Shown: positions 25,991 to 35,206 of the stretch, piece after piece
Numbering within the stretch: the stretch's first letter is position 1
How the letters are laid out: each line of letters starts with the position of its first letter
Origin: JAIQFL01 sp035295745
GTDB lineage: Bacteria > Acidobacteriota > Terriglobia > Bryobacterales > Bryobacteraceae
NCBI GenBank assembly: GCA_035295745.1
Contig: DATGIL010000034.1
Location: forward strand, 124,001-188,000
Direction of reading: 5' to 3'
DNA: 64,000 nt
Program-made: the position numbers and the translations under genes
The notes under the pieces: model-generated
Database searches by the model: none
The model's input: only the letters and a program-made list of their open reading frames with translations
What the model was told of the DNA's origin: nothing

Positions 25991-26584
25991 ATGAGTATGC
26001 GGTGGACCAATGTATCCGTTCTGGGACTCGGTGCCGTTCTGGCCTTCGGCCTCGTCGCCCAAGTCTTCCCGCAGACCTTGTCCTTATTCGGACCTTCCCT
26101 GGGAATCCCCTATCTTGCCGAAAATGAATTCGCGGAGTACGCCGACGATGGCGTCACAGTCGTCGACAGGTACTTCATGACGACCTACATGAGTCCCGGA
26201 AAGGAGATTGTCGTCTCCAGTTTCATGCCGGGACATCCGGTGGTCACCGCCATTCGGCGCGTGTTGGAAACGGTGGATTTTCTGATTGCGCCTGTTGCAG
26301 ACCTGTTCGACAGGCAGCGCACGGAGAGGATCGCGAATTCCGCCCAGTTTGTCAGCAATGGCTGCAAGATCCCCGGAATTGCTGTAGTCGGCGATGACCT
26401 AATCCTGAACTACCCCAGCGTGGGGTTGGCTTCAGACGCCGGACCCGATCGGAGAATGACCATGTGGTACGCCCCGGCGTTGGGCTGTCTTGCGACCCGG
26501 TTGACAATCGAGGAGCGGCGTCCGGACGGCCGCTTCGTTCTGCGAGTTCTCAGAAGGACTGTCGAAGTAAAGACGCAATTCTAA
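25991..26584 (+). CDS. Secreted protein, unknown function
   Basis: The 197-residue protein starts MSMRWTNVSVLGLGAVLAFG, a signal peptide or membrane anchor (GLVAQVFPQ). The mature part has no family I can name and two Cys (GCKI and LGCLATRL) that could form a disulfide. Its stop overlaps by 4 bp the stop of the convergent acetyltransferase gene. Confidence 0.65.
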   Translation: MSMRWTNVSVLGLGAVLAFGLVAQVFPQTLSLFGPSLGIPYLAENEFAEYADDGVTVVDRYFMTTYMSPGKEIVVSSFMPGHPVVTAIRRVLETVDFLIAPVADLFDRQRTERIANSAQFVSNGCKIPGIAVVGDDLILNYPSVGLASDAGPDRRMTMWYAPALGCLATRLTIEERRPDGRFVLRVLRRTVEVKTQF

Positions 26585-27102
26585 GATGGGGAACGGCGCC
26601 GCCCTGCTTCGGCGAGGACCACCGAGGTTTGGATCTGCCGTTCCGGTATTCTCCAATACTGCCGAAGCAAGCCATCCTTTTCCGGAGGCGGTACCAGTTC
26701 GAACCCGTGCTTCTCGTAGAAGCGGATCGCCCATGATGCCGCCGCCCAGGTGCCGATCAATATCGGACTCGTTGCCAGAGCTTGCAGATGCGACAAGAGA
26801 CGCCCGCCGATTCCCTTTCCCTGTTGGTTGCTCCGCACGTAGGCGTGCCGGATCAGGGTTACATCCTGGACAGGCTGAATTCCCATGACACCCGCCAAGG
26901 TGCCCTGCTCCTGCCATCCCCAAAACTGTACTCCGTCGCTGATCTCGTGCCGAAGTTCTTCGCGCGACATGTAGGGTTGAGCCAGAAGATCCTGGGGGAT
27001 GACCCCATGATACGCTCGCGCCCCGTCATTGATGATGAGCAGGATCGTTTCGAAGTCCCCATCAGTGCATAGCTGTATGCGATCGTCGCTGTTCAGAGTC
27101 AT
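26581..27102 (-). CDS. GNAT family N-acetyltransferase
   Basis: The 173-residue protein has motif A as LIRHAYVRSNQQGKGIGGRL (R/Q-x-x-G-x-G/A variant QGKGIG), which binds acetyl-CoA. SPILIGTWAAASWAIRFYEKHGFEL (26 residues, see 26684-26760) is motif B with the usual A-x-x-FYEKxGF. The ATG at 27102 is preceded by AAGGAGG only 1 nt away, which is unusually close. The substrate is unknown. Confidence 0.82.
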   Translation of the reverse strand: MTLNSDDRIQLCTDGDFETILLIINDGARAYHGVIPQDLLAQPYMSREELRHEISDGVQFWGWQEQGTLAGVMGIQPVQDVTLIRHAYVRSNQQGKGIGGRLLSHLQALATSPILIGTWAAASWAIRFYEKHGFELVPPPEKDGLLRQYWRIPERQIQTSVVLAEAGRRRSPS

Positions 27103-27272
27103 GCCTCCTTTTCCAGCACCCAGAATGCTCCCGTCAGGAGGACGATGTCTTGAAGATAATTGTAGAGGGCGTGTCGCCCACTTCCGTGCTGCAGAAGAGT
27201 CACTGCGCCACATTAGCACATAGTAGGTTTTGACTATTGTCGAAATCGCCTCTTACGGTTTAGCATTCACCC

Positions 27273-28223
27273 ATGATTGCTGGGGGGATTCGGAGGGCAA
27301 CTCTGTGTGCCGCCCTATGGTGGGCCATTGGGCAAGCCGTTGTCTATGCGCAGACCGTTGACGATGGTGTGATGATTCCGGCGAAGTCAATCTTTGCCGG
27401 CTACCTCTTTACCCACGACAGTTGGGACCACTACTGGGAAGGAACTCTCAACCGCGCCAATGGAAACATTGGCACCCTCACCACAGAGACCAGCACCCTT
27501 TCGGCCGACTATGGGTTGACTAACCGGATCAATCTGCTAGGCACCGTGCCTTACGTAGGAACGCAGTCGAGCCAGGGAGTTCTTGCGAGTCAACAGGGCT
27601 GGCAAGATGTAACACTTGCAGTCAAGATCCTGGTATTCCACCATTCCTTTCGCCGTCTCGGAGCTTTGGCCGCGTTTGCCGTGCCTTTTTGGGGGAAGCC
27701 GATGACCAACTACACCCCCGATCTGCAGCCGCTCTCCATCGGGCTCGACAGCATGCGAGCGGGTGGGCGGGCGACGCTCAATTTCCAATCGTACAAGGGG
27801 TGGTTCCTCAACGCCTCAGGCGCGTACACCTGGCGTGATTCGGTGACGCTCGACCGGCCCTACTACTTCACCAACAATCAGTTTTTCGAGACGGACATCG
27901 TGCCCATGCCTCGGGTGGTGGATTACAGCATCAGCCCGGGTTATTCGAAGAAGGGCCGGATGGTGCAATTCACTTTCAGCAAACTGATCACCCAGGGCGG
28001 GGTGGACAGCGGCGACATCCGGCGGCAGGATCTGCCGTTTGTCTCCAACCGGATGATCGCGTCGCGAGTGGGCGGGTCGACCATGTATCCGCTTCCCCGC
28101 GCGTTTGGACTCGCACTCCGGCTGGAATACAGCTACGTGATCGACGGGCGCAATGTGGGCCAGTCGAGCACGGTCACCGTGGGTCTTTTCAAGACGCAGT
28201 CTCTCAGAAGGCGGAAGATATGA
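27273..28223 (+). CDS. Outer-membrane beta-barrel protein (phenol-MetA/transporter-like)
   Basis: The 316-residue protein has a signal peptide ending near VVYAQ. Alternating strands follow, such as LSADYGLTNRINLLGTVPYV, DVTLAVKILVF, GWFLNASGAYTWRD and GLALRLEYSYVIDGRN, typical of a 12-strand-like porin related to the MetA phenol-pathway family. Its stop overlaps the next start by 4 bp (ATGA), so it is coupled to the PAP2/haloperoxidase gene. A role in passage of the enzyme's substrate is an inference. Confidence 0.72.
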   Translation: MIAGGIRRATLCAALWWAIGQAVVYAQTVDDGVMIPAKSIFAGYLFTHDSWDHYWEGTLNRANGNIGTLTTETSTLSADYGLTNRINLLGTVPYVGTQSSQGVLASQQGWQDVTLAVKILVFHHSFRRLGALAAFAVPFWGKPMTNYTPDLQPLSIGLDSMRAGGRATLNFQSYKGWFLNASGAYTWRDSVTLDRPYYFTNNQFFETDIVPMPRVVDYSISPGYSKKGRMVQFTFSKLITQGGVDSGDIRRQDLPFVSNRMIASRVGGSTMYPLPRAFGLALRLEYSYVIDGRNVGQSSTVTVGLFKTQSLRRRKI

Positions 28224-29755
28224 CCGGTGTCAGATTCAATCGGAAGTTCGGACAATCCGCGGCGACGATGATCACCGTGGTGGTGATGGGCAGCGCGGGG
28301 GTCGCAACCGCCGGGACAGATGCGAATGCCGGTTCGTGGAAAATGATTGTGCTCTCCGGACCCACGCAGATTGCCGTGCCGGCTCCCGCGGCGATCACGG
28401 ATGCCGCCTACCAGGCTGAATTGGCCGCCATCAAGAGCGCGCAGTCGAACATCACAGGCGCGCAGCGGCAGGCGGTCGACTATTGGAATCAGGGCGGCGT
28501 CCTGGGCTGGAATCAGATTCTGCTCGGCCTGGTTTCCGGGGCGGACCTGCCGCCGGAACCCAATTCCGACGGCACGTACCCATTCCCGAGTGCCACAACC
28601 CCGTTCGCCTTTCCGCAGTACCCATTCGCCAATCCGCCGTACGCTGCGCGTTCCTACAGCTATGTTGCCGTTGCGACGTATGAGGCGCTGAAGGTGGCGT
28701 GGTATTACAAATACCTCTATAATCGGCCCGCGCCTTACCAGGCGGACCACACCATCCAGGCCTTATCGCCGGCCAGCGATCTGCCGGGATACCCGTCGGA
28801 GGATGGAGTGGTGTCCGCGGTGAACGCCACGCTGCTCAAGGTCCTGTTTCCGACCCAGGCCGCGCTCATCGATCAGAAGGCTGCCGAGCAGCAGCAGGCC
28901 GCGCAAATCGCGGGCCGCGCGTCGGCGAGTGATATTGCCGCAGGAATTGCTCTGGGACAGGCGGTAGCAGCAGTCTTTGTGGCGCGCGCCGGCTCCGACG
29001 GAATGAAGAATGCCACCGGAACACCGGCGCAATGGGATGCGCTTGCGGCGGCAGCGACGGCTCGCGGAGAGATGCCGTGGAAGAGCTTGGAAATACCGGC
29101 CCGGCCACCGATGCTTCCCTTCTTCGGACAGGTGCAAGCCTGGATGATGGCTCCGGCGGATATCGTGAATGAGCGTCCGGGACCGCCCCCTTCGACATCG
29201 TCCACTCAGATGCAGCAGGAACTGGCGGAGGTGAAGTCGGCGGTCAAGAACGCGACCCGTGCGCAGTTGGCCACGTCTTACAAATGGGCGGATGGGGCCA
29301 GCTCGCCCACTCCCCCTGGACACTGGGACTTCATTGCGGACGGCTACATCGCGAGCGCGAATTTCAGCGAGGTGCGTGCGGCTCGTGCGCTGGCATTGCT
29401 GAACATGGCGCTGCACGATGCGGCGGTGGCGTGTTGGGACACCAAATACGCATACTTCAATCCGCGACCAACGCAGTTGGATGCGAGTCTGCGCACGCAG
29501 ATCGCATTGCCAAATTTTCCGTCGTACGAATCGGGCCACTCGGTCTTTTCCGGTGCCGCCGCGGCGGTGCTCTCGTACCTGTTCCCGGCGAATGCCGATT
29601 ACTTTGCGGCACAGCGGGACGAAGCTGCCTTGTCGCGGCTGTACGCTGGCATTCACTTTCGCTCGGACATCGAAGTCGGCAAAGATCATGGCGTGCGGGT
29701 TGGCGGATATACCATTCAATTCGCGAAGAACGACGGCGCAGACGGCGGACAATAA
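28220..29755 (+). CDS. Secreted vanadium haloperoxidase-like PAP2 superfamily protein, two-half architecture
   Basis: The 511-residue protein has an export signal (MITVVVMGSAGVATAG). The second half holds the acid phosphatase/haloperoxidase active site: KYAYFNPRP (Arg), PSYESGHSVFSGAA (SGH) and SRLYAGIHFRSDIEVGKDHG (Arg and His). The first half repeats the scheme as KYLYNRPAP and GYPSEDGVVSAVNATLL, but SGHS is replaced by SEDG, so it is probably non-catalytic. The family binds vanadate or phosphate; the reaction could be halide oxidation or phosphoester hydrolysis. It is coupled to the outer-membrane protein. Confidence 0.82.
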   Translation: MTGVRFNRKFGQSAATMITVVVMGSAGVATAGTDANAGSWKMIVLSGPTQIAVPAPAAITDAAYQAELAAIKSAQSNITGAQRQAVDYWNQGGVLGWNQILLGLVSGADLPPEPNSDGTYPFPSATTPFAFPQYPFANPPYAARSYSYVAVATYEALKVAWYYKYLYNRPAPYQADHTIQALSPASDLPGYPSEDGVVSAVNATLLKVLFPTQAALIDQKAAEQQQAAQIAGRASASDIAAGIALGQAVAAVFVARAGSDGMKNATGTPAQWDALAAAATARGEMPWKSLEIPARPPMLPFFGQVQAWMMAPADIVNERPGPPPSTSSTQMQQELAEVKSAVKNATRAQLATSYKWADGASSPTPPGHWDFIADGYIASANFSEVRAARALALLNMALHDAAVACWDTKYAYFNPRPTQLDASLRTQIALPNFPSYESGHSVFSGAAAAVLSYLFPANADYFAAQRDEAALSRLYAGIHFRSDIEVGKDHGVRVGGYTIQFAKNDGADGGQ

Positions 29756-29821
29756 TTTGGAGCACACGAAAAGCGGAGAGATGGGGTCTCGACCTGCGGC
29801 AAACAGCAGTTTGCGCCACTT

Positions 29822-30664
29822 CTAACGCGCGAGACGTTCCCCTATTTCCGAGGCGATGGAGGCCGCCAGCGCATTTTGGGCCGCTACAGGATCGTCTTCC
29901 GGCGGATTGTAAGTCTCGGCCCAAATGATTCGCCCGGTATGCACGTCTACCATTCGGACGTTGACCTGAAGGTGCGAATCCAGCTTCTGAATCGTGCCTT
30001 CGATCAAGACGTCAAGTCCCAATAGACGGCCCATCAGTCCCATGGAAACGCCGGCGTGTTGATGACGGCGTACCGTGCTAGGTGCGAGCACCTGCACCCG
30101 ATCGAATTTCGAAAGGCGCGCCACAAGCAAGTCGTTCAGACCTTCGGACCAGCGGTAGCTGTCGACGGCCGGGCAGCGGCAATCGAAGGGCACGACGGCC
30201 AGCGCTGCGGACGAACTCCCTCGCGCGAGATAGCGTGACGGCACATAGAACTGGTAGTAGACGAAGACGCCCACAAGAAGCCCGGCAATCGCGAGTACCC
30301 ACAGGCGCATGGTGAAGCGGGGATGATGGCTGGCCGGTGGCACGGCGGCCGGCTCCGGGGTAGAGCGCTGAGGTGCGAAGCGATACCCGCGGCGCGGGAT
30401 GGTCTCGATGTAGGGACTCTCCGAAGACTCGTCGCCGAGCGCTTTACGCAGGAGGGAAATATTGCGGGCCAACCCGACGTCTTCCACGTTGGTATCGGGC
30501 CAGACCAACTTCATGAGTTCGCTCTTCTCCACGATCGTGCCGCGCCGTTCCAGCAGGACGTGCAGCGTCTCGATGGCTTTGGGCACTAACGGCACCAGCT
30601 CGGCACCGCGGAATAACAACCGCTGTCCGGGATCGTAACGAAAGGGCCCGAACTCGTATATCAT
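29822..30664 (-). CDS. CadC-like membrane transcription regulator with TolB/FlgO-type periplasmic domain
   Basis: The 280-residue protein has an N-terminal OmpR-type winged helix (YEFGPFRYDPGQRLLFRGAE, LVWPDTNVEDVGLARNISLL, SPYIETIPRRGYRFAP; residues 1-100). One TM helix follows (about 118-140, LWVLAIAGLLVGVFVYYQF) and then a periplasmic part (ALAVVPFDC...WSEGLNDLLVARLSKFDRVQV). That arrangement matches many acidobacterial one-component sensors. The signal is unknown. It converges on the haloperoxidase gene. Confidence 0.88.
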   Translation of the reverse strand: MIYEFGPFRYDPGQRLLFRGAELVPLVPKAIETLHVLLERRGTIVEKSELMKLVWPDTNVEDVGLARNISLLRKALGDESSESPYIETIPRRGYRFAPQRSTPEPAAVPPASHHPRFTMRLWVLAIAGLLVGVFVYYQFYVPSRYLARGSSSAALAVVPFDCRCPAVDSYRWSEGLNDLLVARLSKFDRVQVLAPSTVRRHQHAGVSMGLMGRLLGLDVLIEGTIQKLDSHLQVNVRMVDVHTGRIIWAETYNPPEDDPVAAQNALAASIASEIGERLAR

Positions 30665-30688
30665 CCCGAAGGCTGATTTTAGCTGACT

Positions 30689-31945
30689 TCACGCCTGCAC
30701 TTCGGCGAGACGCCTTTCAAGGAAGCGGCGCTCGCTGTCATTGGTGACCAGCTCGATGGCTCGCCGATAGCTCTTTGCGGCCTCCGCGAAGTTGGCGAGT
30801 CGTCGCTCGAGATCGGCGCGCGCGGCATATAACAGGTGGTATTGCTCGAGATCGCCCTGTTTTGCGAGTTCATCCAGAATGGTGAGCGCTGCCTGCGGTC
30901 CTTCCACCATCGCCACGGCGACCGCGCGATTCAACGACACCACCGGGGAGGGTTGCATACGTTCCAGGAGGTTGTATAGGCCCAGGATCTGCGGCCAATC
31001 GGTATCCGCGGGCTGCGCCGCCTGGCAATGAAGCGCGGCGATTGCCGCCTGGATTCCGTATGGACCTGGTCCGGCGCGGAAGGCTTCTTCCACCAGAGGG
31101 AGTGCCTCCGCAATCTGCTTGCGGTCCCAAAGGCTGCGATCCTGTTCATCGAGTGTGACGATGTCGCCCGCGGAGTCCAGGCGGGCTTCGCGGCGAGCAT
31201 CCTGCAGCAGCATGAGCGCGAGAAGGGAAGTGACTTCGGATGGCGGCTCCGGGCTGGTCAAGGTGCGCAAAAGGCGGCCCAGGCGAATCGCTTCGGCGCA
31301 AAGATCGGTTCTGACGAGGGGGCCCGAACGGGTGGCCGAATAGCCCTCGTTAAAGACCAGATAGATTACCGTGAGAACGGCGGCGAGACGATCGGGCATC
31401 TCGCTTTTCTCAGGCACGCTATAGGGGATCCTGGCGGCAGCGATCTTACGCTTCGCCCGCACCAGCCGCTGTGCCATCGTGGCCTGCGGTACCAGGAAGG
31501 CCCGCGCAATCTCATCGGTCTCCAGACCGCACAGGGTCCGCAGGGTCAGGGCGACCTGCGCTTCCGGCGCGATGGCCGGATGGCAGCAGGTGAAGATGAG
31601 CCGCAGACGATCGTCGGGAATCTCGTGGTTGGCGAAGTCCGGTTCCTCGTCGACGGTGAAGGCCGGGCTGATGGCGGCGTACTGATCGAGTTTTTCCTGC
31701 GTGCGGGCCTGGTGGCGGATCCGGTCGATGGCTTTGTGGCGGGCCGTCTGGACGATCCAGGCGCGTGGGAAGTCGGGTACTCCGGTTACGGGCCACTGGT
31801 CCACGGCTGCCGCGAAGGCTTCCTGAGCCGCCTCCTCCGCGAGGTCGAAGTCACCGATGAGACGGATCAAGGTCGCAACGATGCGGCCCCAATCCGAGCG
31901 ATAGACTTCCTCGACAGCCGACGCGGCGTGGACAGGCATATTCAA
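30689..31945 (-). CDS. ECF42-type RNA polymerase sigma factor with C-terminal TPR-like extension (DUF6596)
   Basis: The 418-residue protein has sigma regions 2 (EVYRSDWGRIVATLIRLIGD, FPRAWIVQTARHKAIDRIR) and 4 (LTLRTLCGLETDEIARAFLV). The long C-terminal part (about 190-418, VLTVIYLVFNEGYSATRSGP) is helical repeat-like and contains LNRAVAVAMVEGPQAAL. This is the hallmark of ECF42, which has no anti-sigma factor and is encoded next to DGPF/YciI proteins. The partner is divergent 68 bp away, with the expected promoter between. Confidence 0.92.
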   Translation of the reverse strand: MNMPVHAASAVEEVYRSDWGRIVATLIRLIGDFDLAEEAAQEAFAAAVDQWPVTGVPDFPRAWIVQTARHKAIDRIRHQARTQEKLDQYAAISPAFTVDEEPDFANHEIPDDRLRLIFTCCHPAIAPEAQVALTLRTLCGLETDEIARAFLVPQATMAQRLVRAKRKIAAARIPYSVPEKSEMPDRLAAVLTVIYLVFNEGYSATRSGPLVRTDLCAEAIRLGRLLRTLTSPEPPSEVTSLLALMLLQDARREARLDSAGDIVTLDEQDRSLWDRKQIAEALPLVEEAFRAGPGPYGIQAAIAALHCQAAQPADTDWPQILGLYNLLERMQPSPVVSLNRAVAVAMVEGPQAALTILDELAKQGDLEQYHLLYAARADLERRLANFAEAAKSYRRAIELVTNDSERRFLERRLAEVQA

Positions 31946-31964
31946 ATATTATCTAGAGGGACGG

Positions 31965-31990
31965 TGTCGATTTGGGAGTGCATCGTTCGA
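31965..31990 (+). promoter_or_regulatory. ECF42-type promoter for the DGPF gene
   Basis: TGTCGA (31965-31970) is followed after 17 bp by CGA (31988-31990), ahead of the ATG at 32014. TGTCGA in the -35 region and a CGA-type -10 have been reported for ECF42 regulons, so the adjacent sigma factor most likely drives this gene. Confidence 0.65.
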
Positions 31991-32013
31991 TTAAGAGATT
32001 GGAGGCGGAAGCA

Positions 32014-32370
32014 ATGAAATACATGCTACTGATTTACCTGGAAGAAAACGCGCTGAATCAAACGGAGCGCGAGGACTGCTACCAGAAGTCGACGCGGCTC
32101 GCGCACGAACTGAAGGCGAACGGGCAATTTTTGGCGACGTCCCCTCTGCAGCCAGTCTCGACGGCGACCAGCGTTCGGATTCGCGAAGGTAGACGGCTGG
32201 TGACCGACGGGCCTTTCGCGGAGACGCGCGAACAACTCGGCGGCTTCTTTTTGATAGAGGCCAGGAATCTGGACGAGGCAATCACGATAGCAGGGAAAAT
32301 CCCGGCGGCGACTGTGGGGACGGTCGAAATTCGTCCGGTGATCGAAATCCCGGGTATTCCGATGATGTAG
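32014..32370 (+). CDS. YciI-related DGPF domain protein
   Basis: The 118-residue protein starts MKYMLLIYLEENALNQTERE at ATG 32014, 8 nt after GGAGG. The signature RLVTDGPFAETREQLGGFFL contains DGPF, and the end is VEIRPVIEIP. These ferredoxin-like-fold proteins accompany ECF42 sigma factors, and their enzymatic role is not known. Confidence 0.92.
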   Translation: MKYMLLIYLEENALNQTEREDCYQKSTRLAHELKANGQFLATSPLQPVSTATSVRIREGRRLVTDGPFAETREQLGGFFLIEARNLDEAITIAGKIPAATVGTVEIRPVIEIPGIPMM

Positions 32371-32381
32371 AGTGGCAGGAA

Positions 32382-33581
32382 TTACCGCGGCTTTGCGGGT
32401 AAAGGCGCGGCATCGTCTATCGCAATTGGGATGATGCCGCGTTTGCGCTCCCTGCCGATGTCGACCAGGCGATAGTTGATGTCCGCAGCGGGATTGAGTA
32501 GTTTGTCACGATTCTTGGTGTACTCGGCGAGGCCGTAGCGGACTGCGGAAACGAACGACTTGTACGAGACCGTGTCCTTGGCCTGCTCGCTGAATACGCT
32601 GTCCAACGCGGTGTCGCCGGTGGCCTCATTCAGATCCACGCTTCCCATGCGGGTGGTCTCGAGGAAGTTGGTGGTCTTATGTTCCGGTTCCAGGTAGAAT
32701 CCCAGAAAAGCGTGGTGCGGAATGAGAACCAGGAACGGATCGATGCCGACGCGTCGCAGTACCGAGGCAAACAATACCGAGCCATCGATGCAGTTGGCCT
32801 GCGAGGTTCGTAGCGAATCGTCCACCAACCGGACCGCCTGCGAGGTCACGCCGTGGTTCGCACCGGTGGTCGGCGTGATGGTAATGGTGCTGTACCGGAA
32901 TCCTCTGCGTTGAAAGACGTCCCAAATGGCAAAGACCTGTTTGTAGACTTCGTCCGTACCTTTTTGGTATCCCACGAACGCGTTCACCAGCTTGGTATCG
33001 AGCGCCTCACCCAGGATCTGGTCGATCGCCGGATGATTCTCGTTGACATAGGCGGCGAACATCCAGGGCATGGTGCGCAGCCGGCCATCGGTCTGGCGGT
33101 AAGCGCGCAGACAATCGTTGATGGAATGAATACGCACCACGGCTGCCTGCTGTCCGGCGAGCCTGCCGTTGACATAGAGGCTCACGGTGACGTTGGCGGG
33201 AACGAGTTGATGAAACTTGGGCAGGATGTCGTACCGGTATAGGATCTTGGGAAAGATCTCGTACTTCTCGCCTTTGACTTCGAGCACACCGTCGAAGGAT
33301 CCAGTGGCTTCCAGCCGGTCGATCTTGACGCTCACTTTGACGTGCGAGTTTGGGGCCGGGTTGATGACTTCTACGCCGATCAGGCCGTCGGGTTCGCCCA
33401 GGTAGTAAGGTCTCTCGTTATTGCGCGGCGGAATTGCGGAAGTGGCCAGGATGTAGGAGGGAAAGAGCTGATCGCCCGTGAGAAACAGCGGGCTCCACGA
33501 GATGCCTGGTTGCTTCGCCGTCTGGGCGCTGGCGGCAACCGTCCAAAATACGATACACAGGAAAAGTTGTCGTCTCAACAT
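32382..33581 (-). CDS. Secreted transglutaminase-like protein
   Basis: The 399-residue protein starts at MLRRQLFLCIVFWTVAASAQ (ATG 33581, signal peptide). The N-terminal half is beta-rich. The later segment SQANCIDGSVLFASVLRRVG followed by FLVLIPHHAFLGFYLEPE looks like a transglutaminase core: Cys nucleophile in CIDGS, then a His. The final Asp is not certain. Peptidase or cross-linking activity in the periplasm is possible. An upstream extension of the frame to 33656 is unlikely. Confidence 0.68.
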   Translation of the reverse strand: MLRRQLFLCIVFWTVAASAQTAKQPGISWSPLFLTGDQLFPSYILATSAIPPRNNERPYYLGEPDGLIGVEVINPAPNSHVKVSVKIDRLEATGSFDGVLEVKGEKYEIFPKILYRYDILPKFHQLVPANVTVSLYVNGRLAGQQAAVVRIHSINDCLRAYRQTDGRLRTMPWMFAAYVNENHPAIDQILGEALDTKLVNAFVGYQKGTDEVYKQVFAIWDVFQRRGFRYSTITITPTTGANHGVTSQAVRLVDDSLRTSQANCIDGSVLFASVLRRVGIDPFLVLIPHHAFLGFYLEPEHKTTNFLETTRMGSVDLNEATGDTALDSVFSEQAKDTVSYKSFVSAVRYGLAEYTKNRDKLLNPAADINYRLVDIGRERKRGIIPIAIDDAAPLPAKPR

Positions 33582-33709
33582 GCACCAGCCGGTTCCTCGC
33601 AGAACATGGACCCGCAACTGGTTTGCAGTATAGCGACAATGCGATTTACAGGTCAAGGCAGAATAGGACTCGATTGTGGCTTGCGAATCAGCGAAGTAAG
33701 TAGTATGTG

Positions 33710-33970
33710 ATGCGGGTATCCTGGCCCCAAGGAGCCACGAAGATCCTCACCAAAGCACGCTCGCGATTTTTCCTTGTCGGCCTGGTACTGCCGCTTTCGG
33801 CAGCGATTACGGAGCCCATACATGTGGAGCAGGGCCTGCTTTCGGGGATGGGCGGCACGGCCCCTGGAGTACGCATCTTCAAAGGCGTGCCGTTTGCAGT
33901 CCGACCTCCTGCGCCCGAGGGAGCGAAATCGGTTCCAGCTGGTCTATCGGCTTTCGCGAATTCCCAATGG
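33710..33970 (+). pseudogene. Carboxylesterase type B, N-terminal remnant
   Basis: After a signal-like stretch (FLVGLVLPLSAAITEPIHV) comes EQGLLSGMGGTAPGVRIFKG and VPFA, the conserved N-terminal signature of type B esterases (x-Q-G-x-x-x-G ... FKGIPYA). Similarity stops shortly after. Esterases of this type are about 500 residues with a GESAG nucleophile elbow, which is absent, so this is a truncated relic. Confidence 0.6.
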
Positions 33971-34135
33971 TTTACACCAATCCGGGGAATCTGCCTTCGA
34001 TCAAAGAGCAACCCCGGTGCGTCGAACAAATCAGATTCGGAGTTTTGGCACAGTGAAAAAGCAGGGGCGCTGAACTCGGAGTACGGCGTTCGCAGTGGAA
34101 CGTAACTCGTAGTGCGACTTGCCAACCACGGCCAT

Positions 34136-34701
34136 CTATAGCACCGAGTTATGTGACCGATGCCTCTGGGCTTCTGGCCGCGTTAGGCGCAAGCCGGCTC
34201 GAATCGAGAGGACACCGACAGACCACAGCCCAAGGCAGAGCCAAAAGAGAACCTGAACTCGCCACCCGACGTTATACGAACCGGTGACTGCGATTGCGAG
34301 ACGCGCCGCAGCATAAACCATCAATATCCTGCCAAGCCGAACGTGGCTGGCGTCGGCCCAGCGACCGATCAGGAACCAGCACCCAATGGATAATGTCTCG
34401 TTGAGGAGAAACACACTGGATCCCACCGCCTGTCGGGTGTGAGTAGGCCGGCCCTTGGCCGGATAAGATCTGACAGTAACCCGGCGGGCAAAGTTCCAGA
34501 TGAGAGAACCATGAAAGGCTCGGAGACCGAGTCGCACATCGGTACCCATTCGAGCGAGGGATCGTCCTGAAACAGCACCGGGATGACGCCATACATTGGC
34601 AGCGGAGCGCTCGTCCTGGGCCGGCACATCTGGCTCGCTTGGCGGATCAATGATGCCAGCAGAATGCAGTCGATAAGCACGTGCGCGACGGGCAAGATCA
34701 T
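34136..34701 (-). pseudogene. Membrane protein, frameshifted relic
   Basis: On the minus strand, one frame starting at 34701 gives MILPVAHVLIDCILLASLIR and continues to about 34480. A second frame from about 34470 to 34136 gives VGSSVFLLNETLSIGCWFLI, HVRLGRILMVYAAARLAIAV and VLFWLCLGLWSVGVLSIRAG, three likely TM helices. Joined by one frameshift they would form a four-helix protein of about 185 residues. I do not recognise the family. Confidence 0.45.
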
Positions 34702-34806
34702 TGAAGTCTCACCCGCATGCTCCCTTGAGTGTAGACACCGGCGTGGGTTGATAGTTCCTCGAAAGCGAGGGTCGCGCGACTGGGCTGGTCTTCAGAGGGT
34801 GGCCTG

Positions 34807-35190
34807 TCATTCCTGCCCCAATTGGTGCCAGACCACGTCCTCAAGCAGAACCGCGGCGTGAGCCATCCAGCAGTCCGATCTTTCGGTGCCGACTTCGTGT
34901 CCCTTGGCGCAGACGAGATTCGGACCATCACATCCGTCGAGCCCGCAACACCCGTTCAGTCGATGGAGATCGGGATGACGCTTAGTCTCCACGAGATCCT
35001 TCAGATTCACCAGCACTCGACCATTCCCGTCAGTCCAGTAGTCCCGCGTGCTGACCCCGAAATAACCTTGGGGAACAGCGTCTTTGCGATCCTCTGTACA
35101 TAGGGCTACGCCCGGTTCCAGGCGCTGCAGAGGACGGGTGATAGGCACGCGGCAAACCGGACACCCAAAGACAACCGGACCGGATGGCAT
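34807..35190 (-). CDS. Cys-rich conserved-looking protein, unknown function
   Basis: The 127-residue protein has a CPVC pair near the N-terminus and, toward the C-terminus, NGCCGLDGCDGPNLVC then GHEVGTERSDCW. The Cys pattern suggests zinc or other metal binding. I recall similar short proteins in soil bacteria but no function. The start was taken at ATG 35190 (MPSGPVVFGCPVCR); the frame is open to 35277. It lies 16 bp after the antitoxin gene on the same strand. Confidence 0.62.
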   Translation of the reverse strand: MPSGPVVFGCPVCRVPITRPLQRLEPGVALCTEDRKDAVPQGYFGVSTRDYWTDGNGRVLVNLKDLVETKRHPDLHRLNGCCGLDGCDGPNLVCAKGHEVGTERSDCWMAHAAVLLEDVVWHQLGQE

Positions 35191-35206
35191 CTTTTGAAGC
35201 ACGAGG

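Noticed and set aside
29799..29814. GCAAAC-AGCA-GTTTGC hairpin between convergent genes as a terminator
   Set aside because: Only 6 bp with no U run on either strand; not strong enough to call.
34272..34592. 106-residue minus-strand frame
   Set aside because: Third frame over the broken membrane-protein gene; the other two frames carry the hydrophobic helices.
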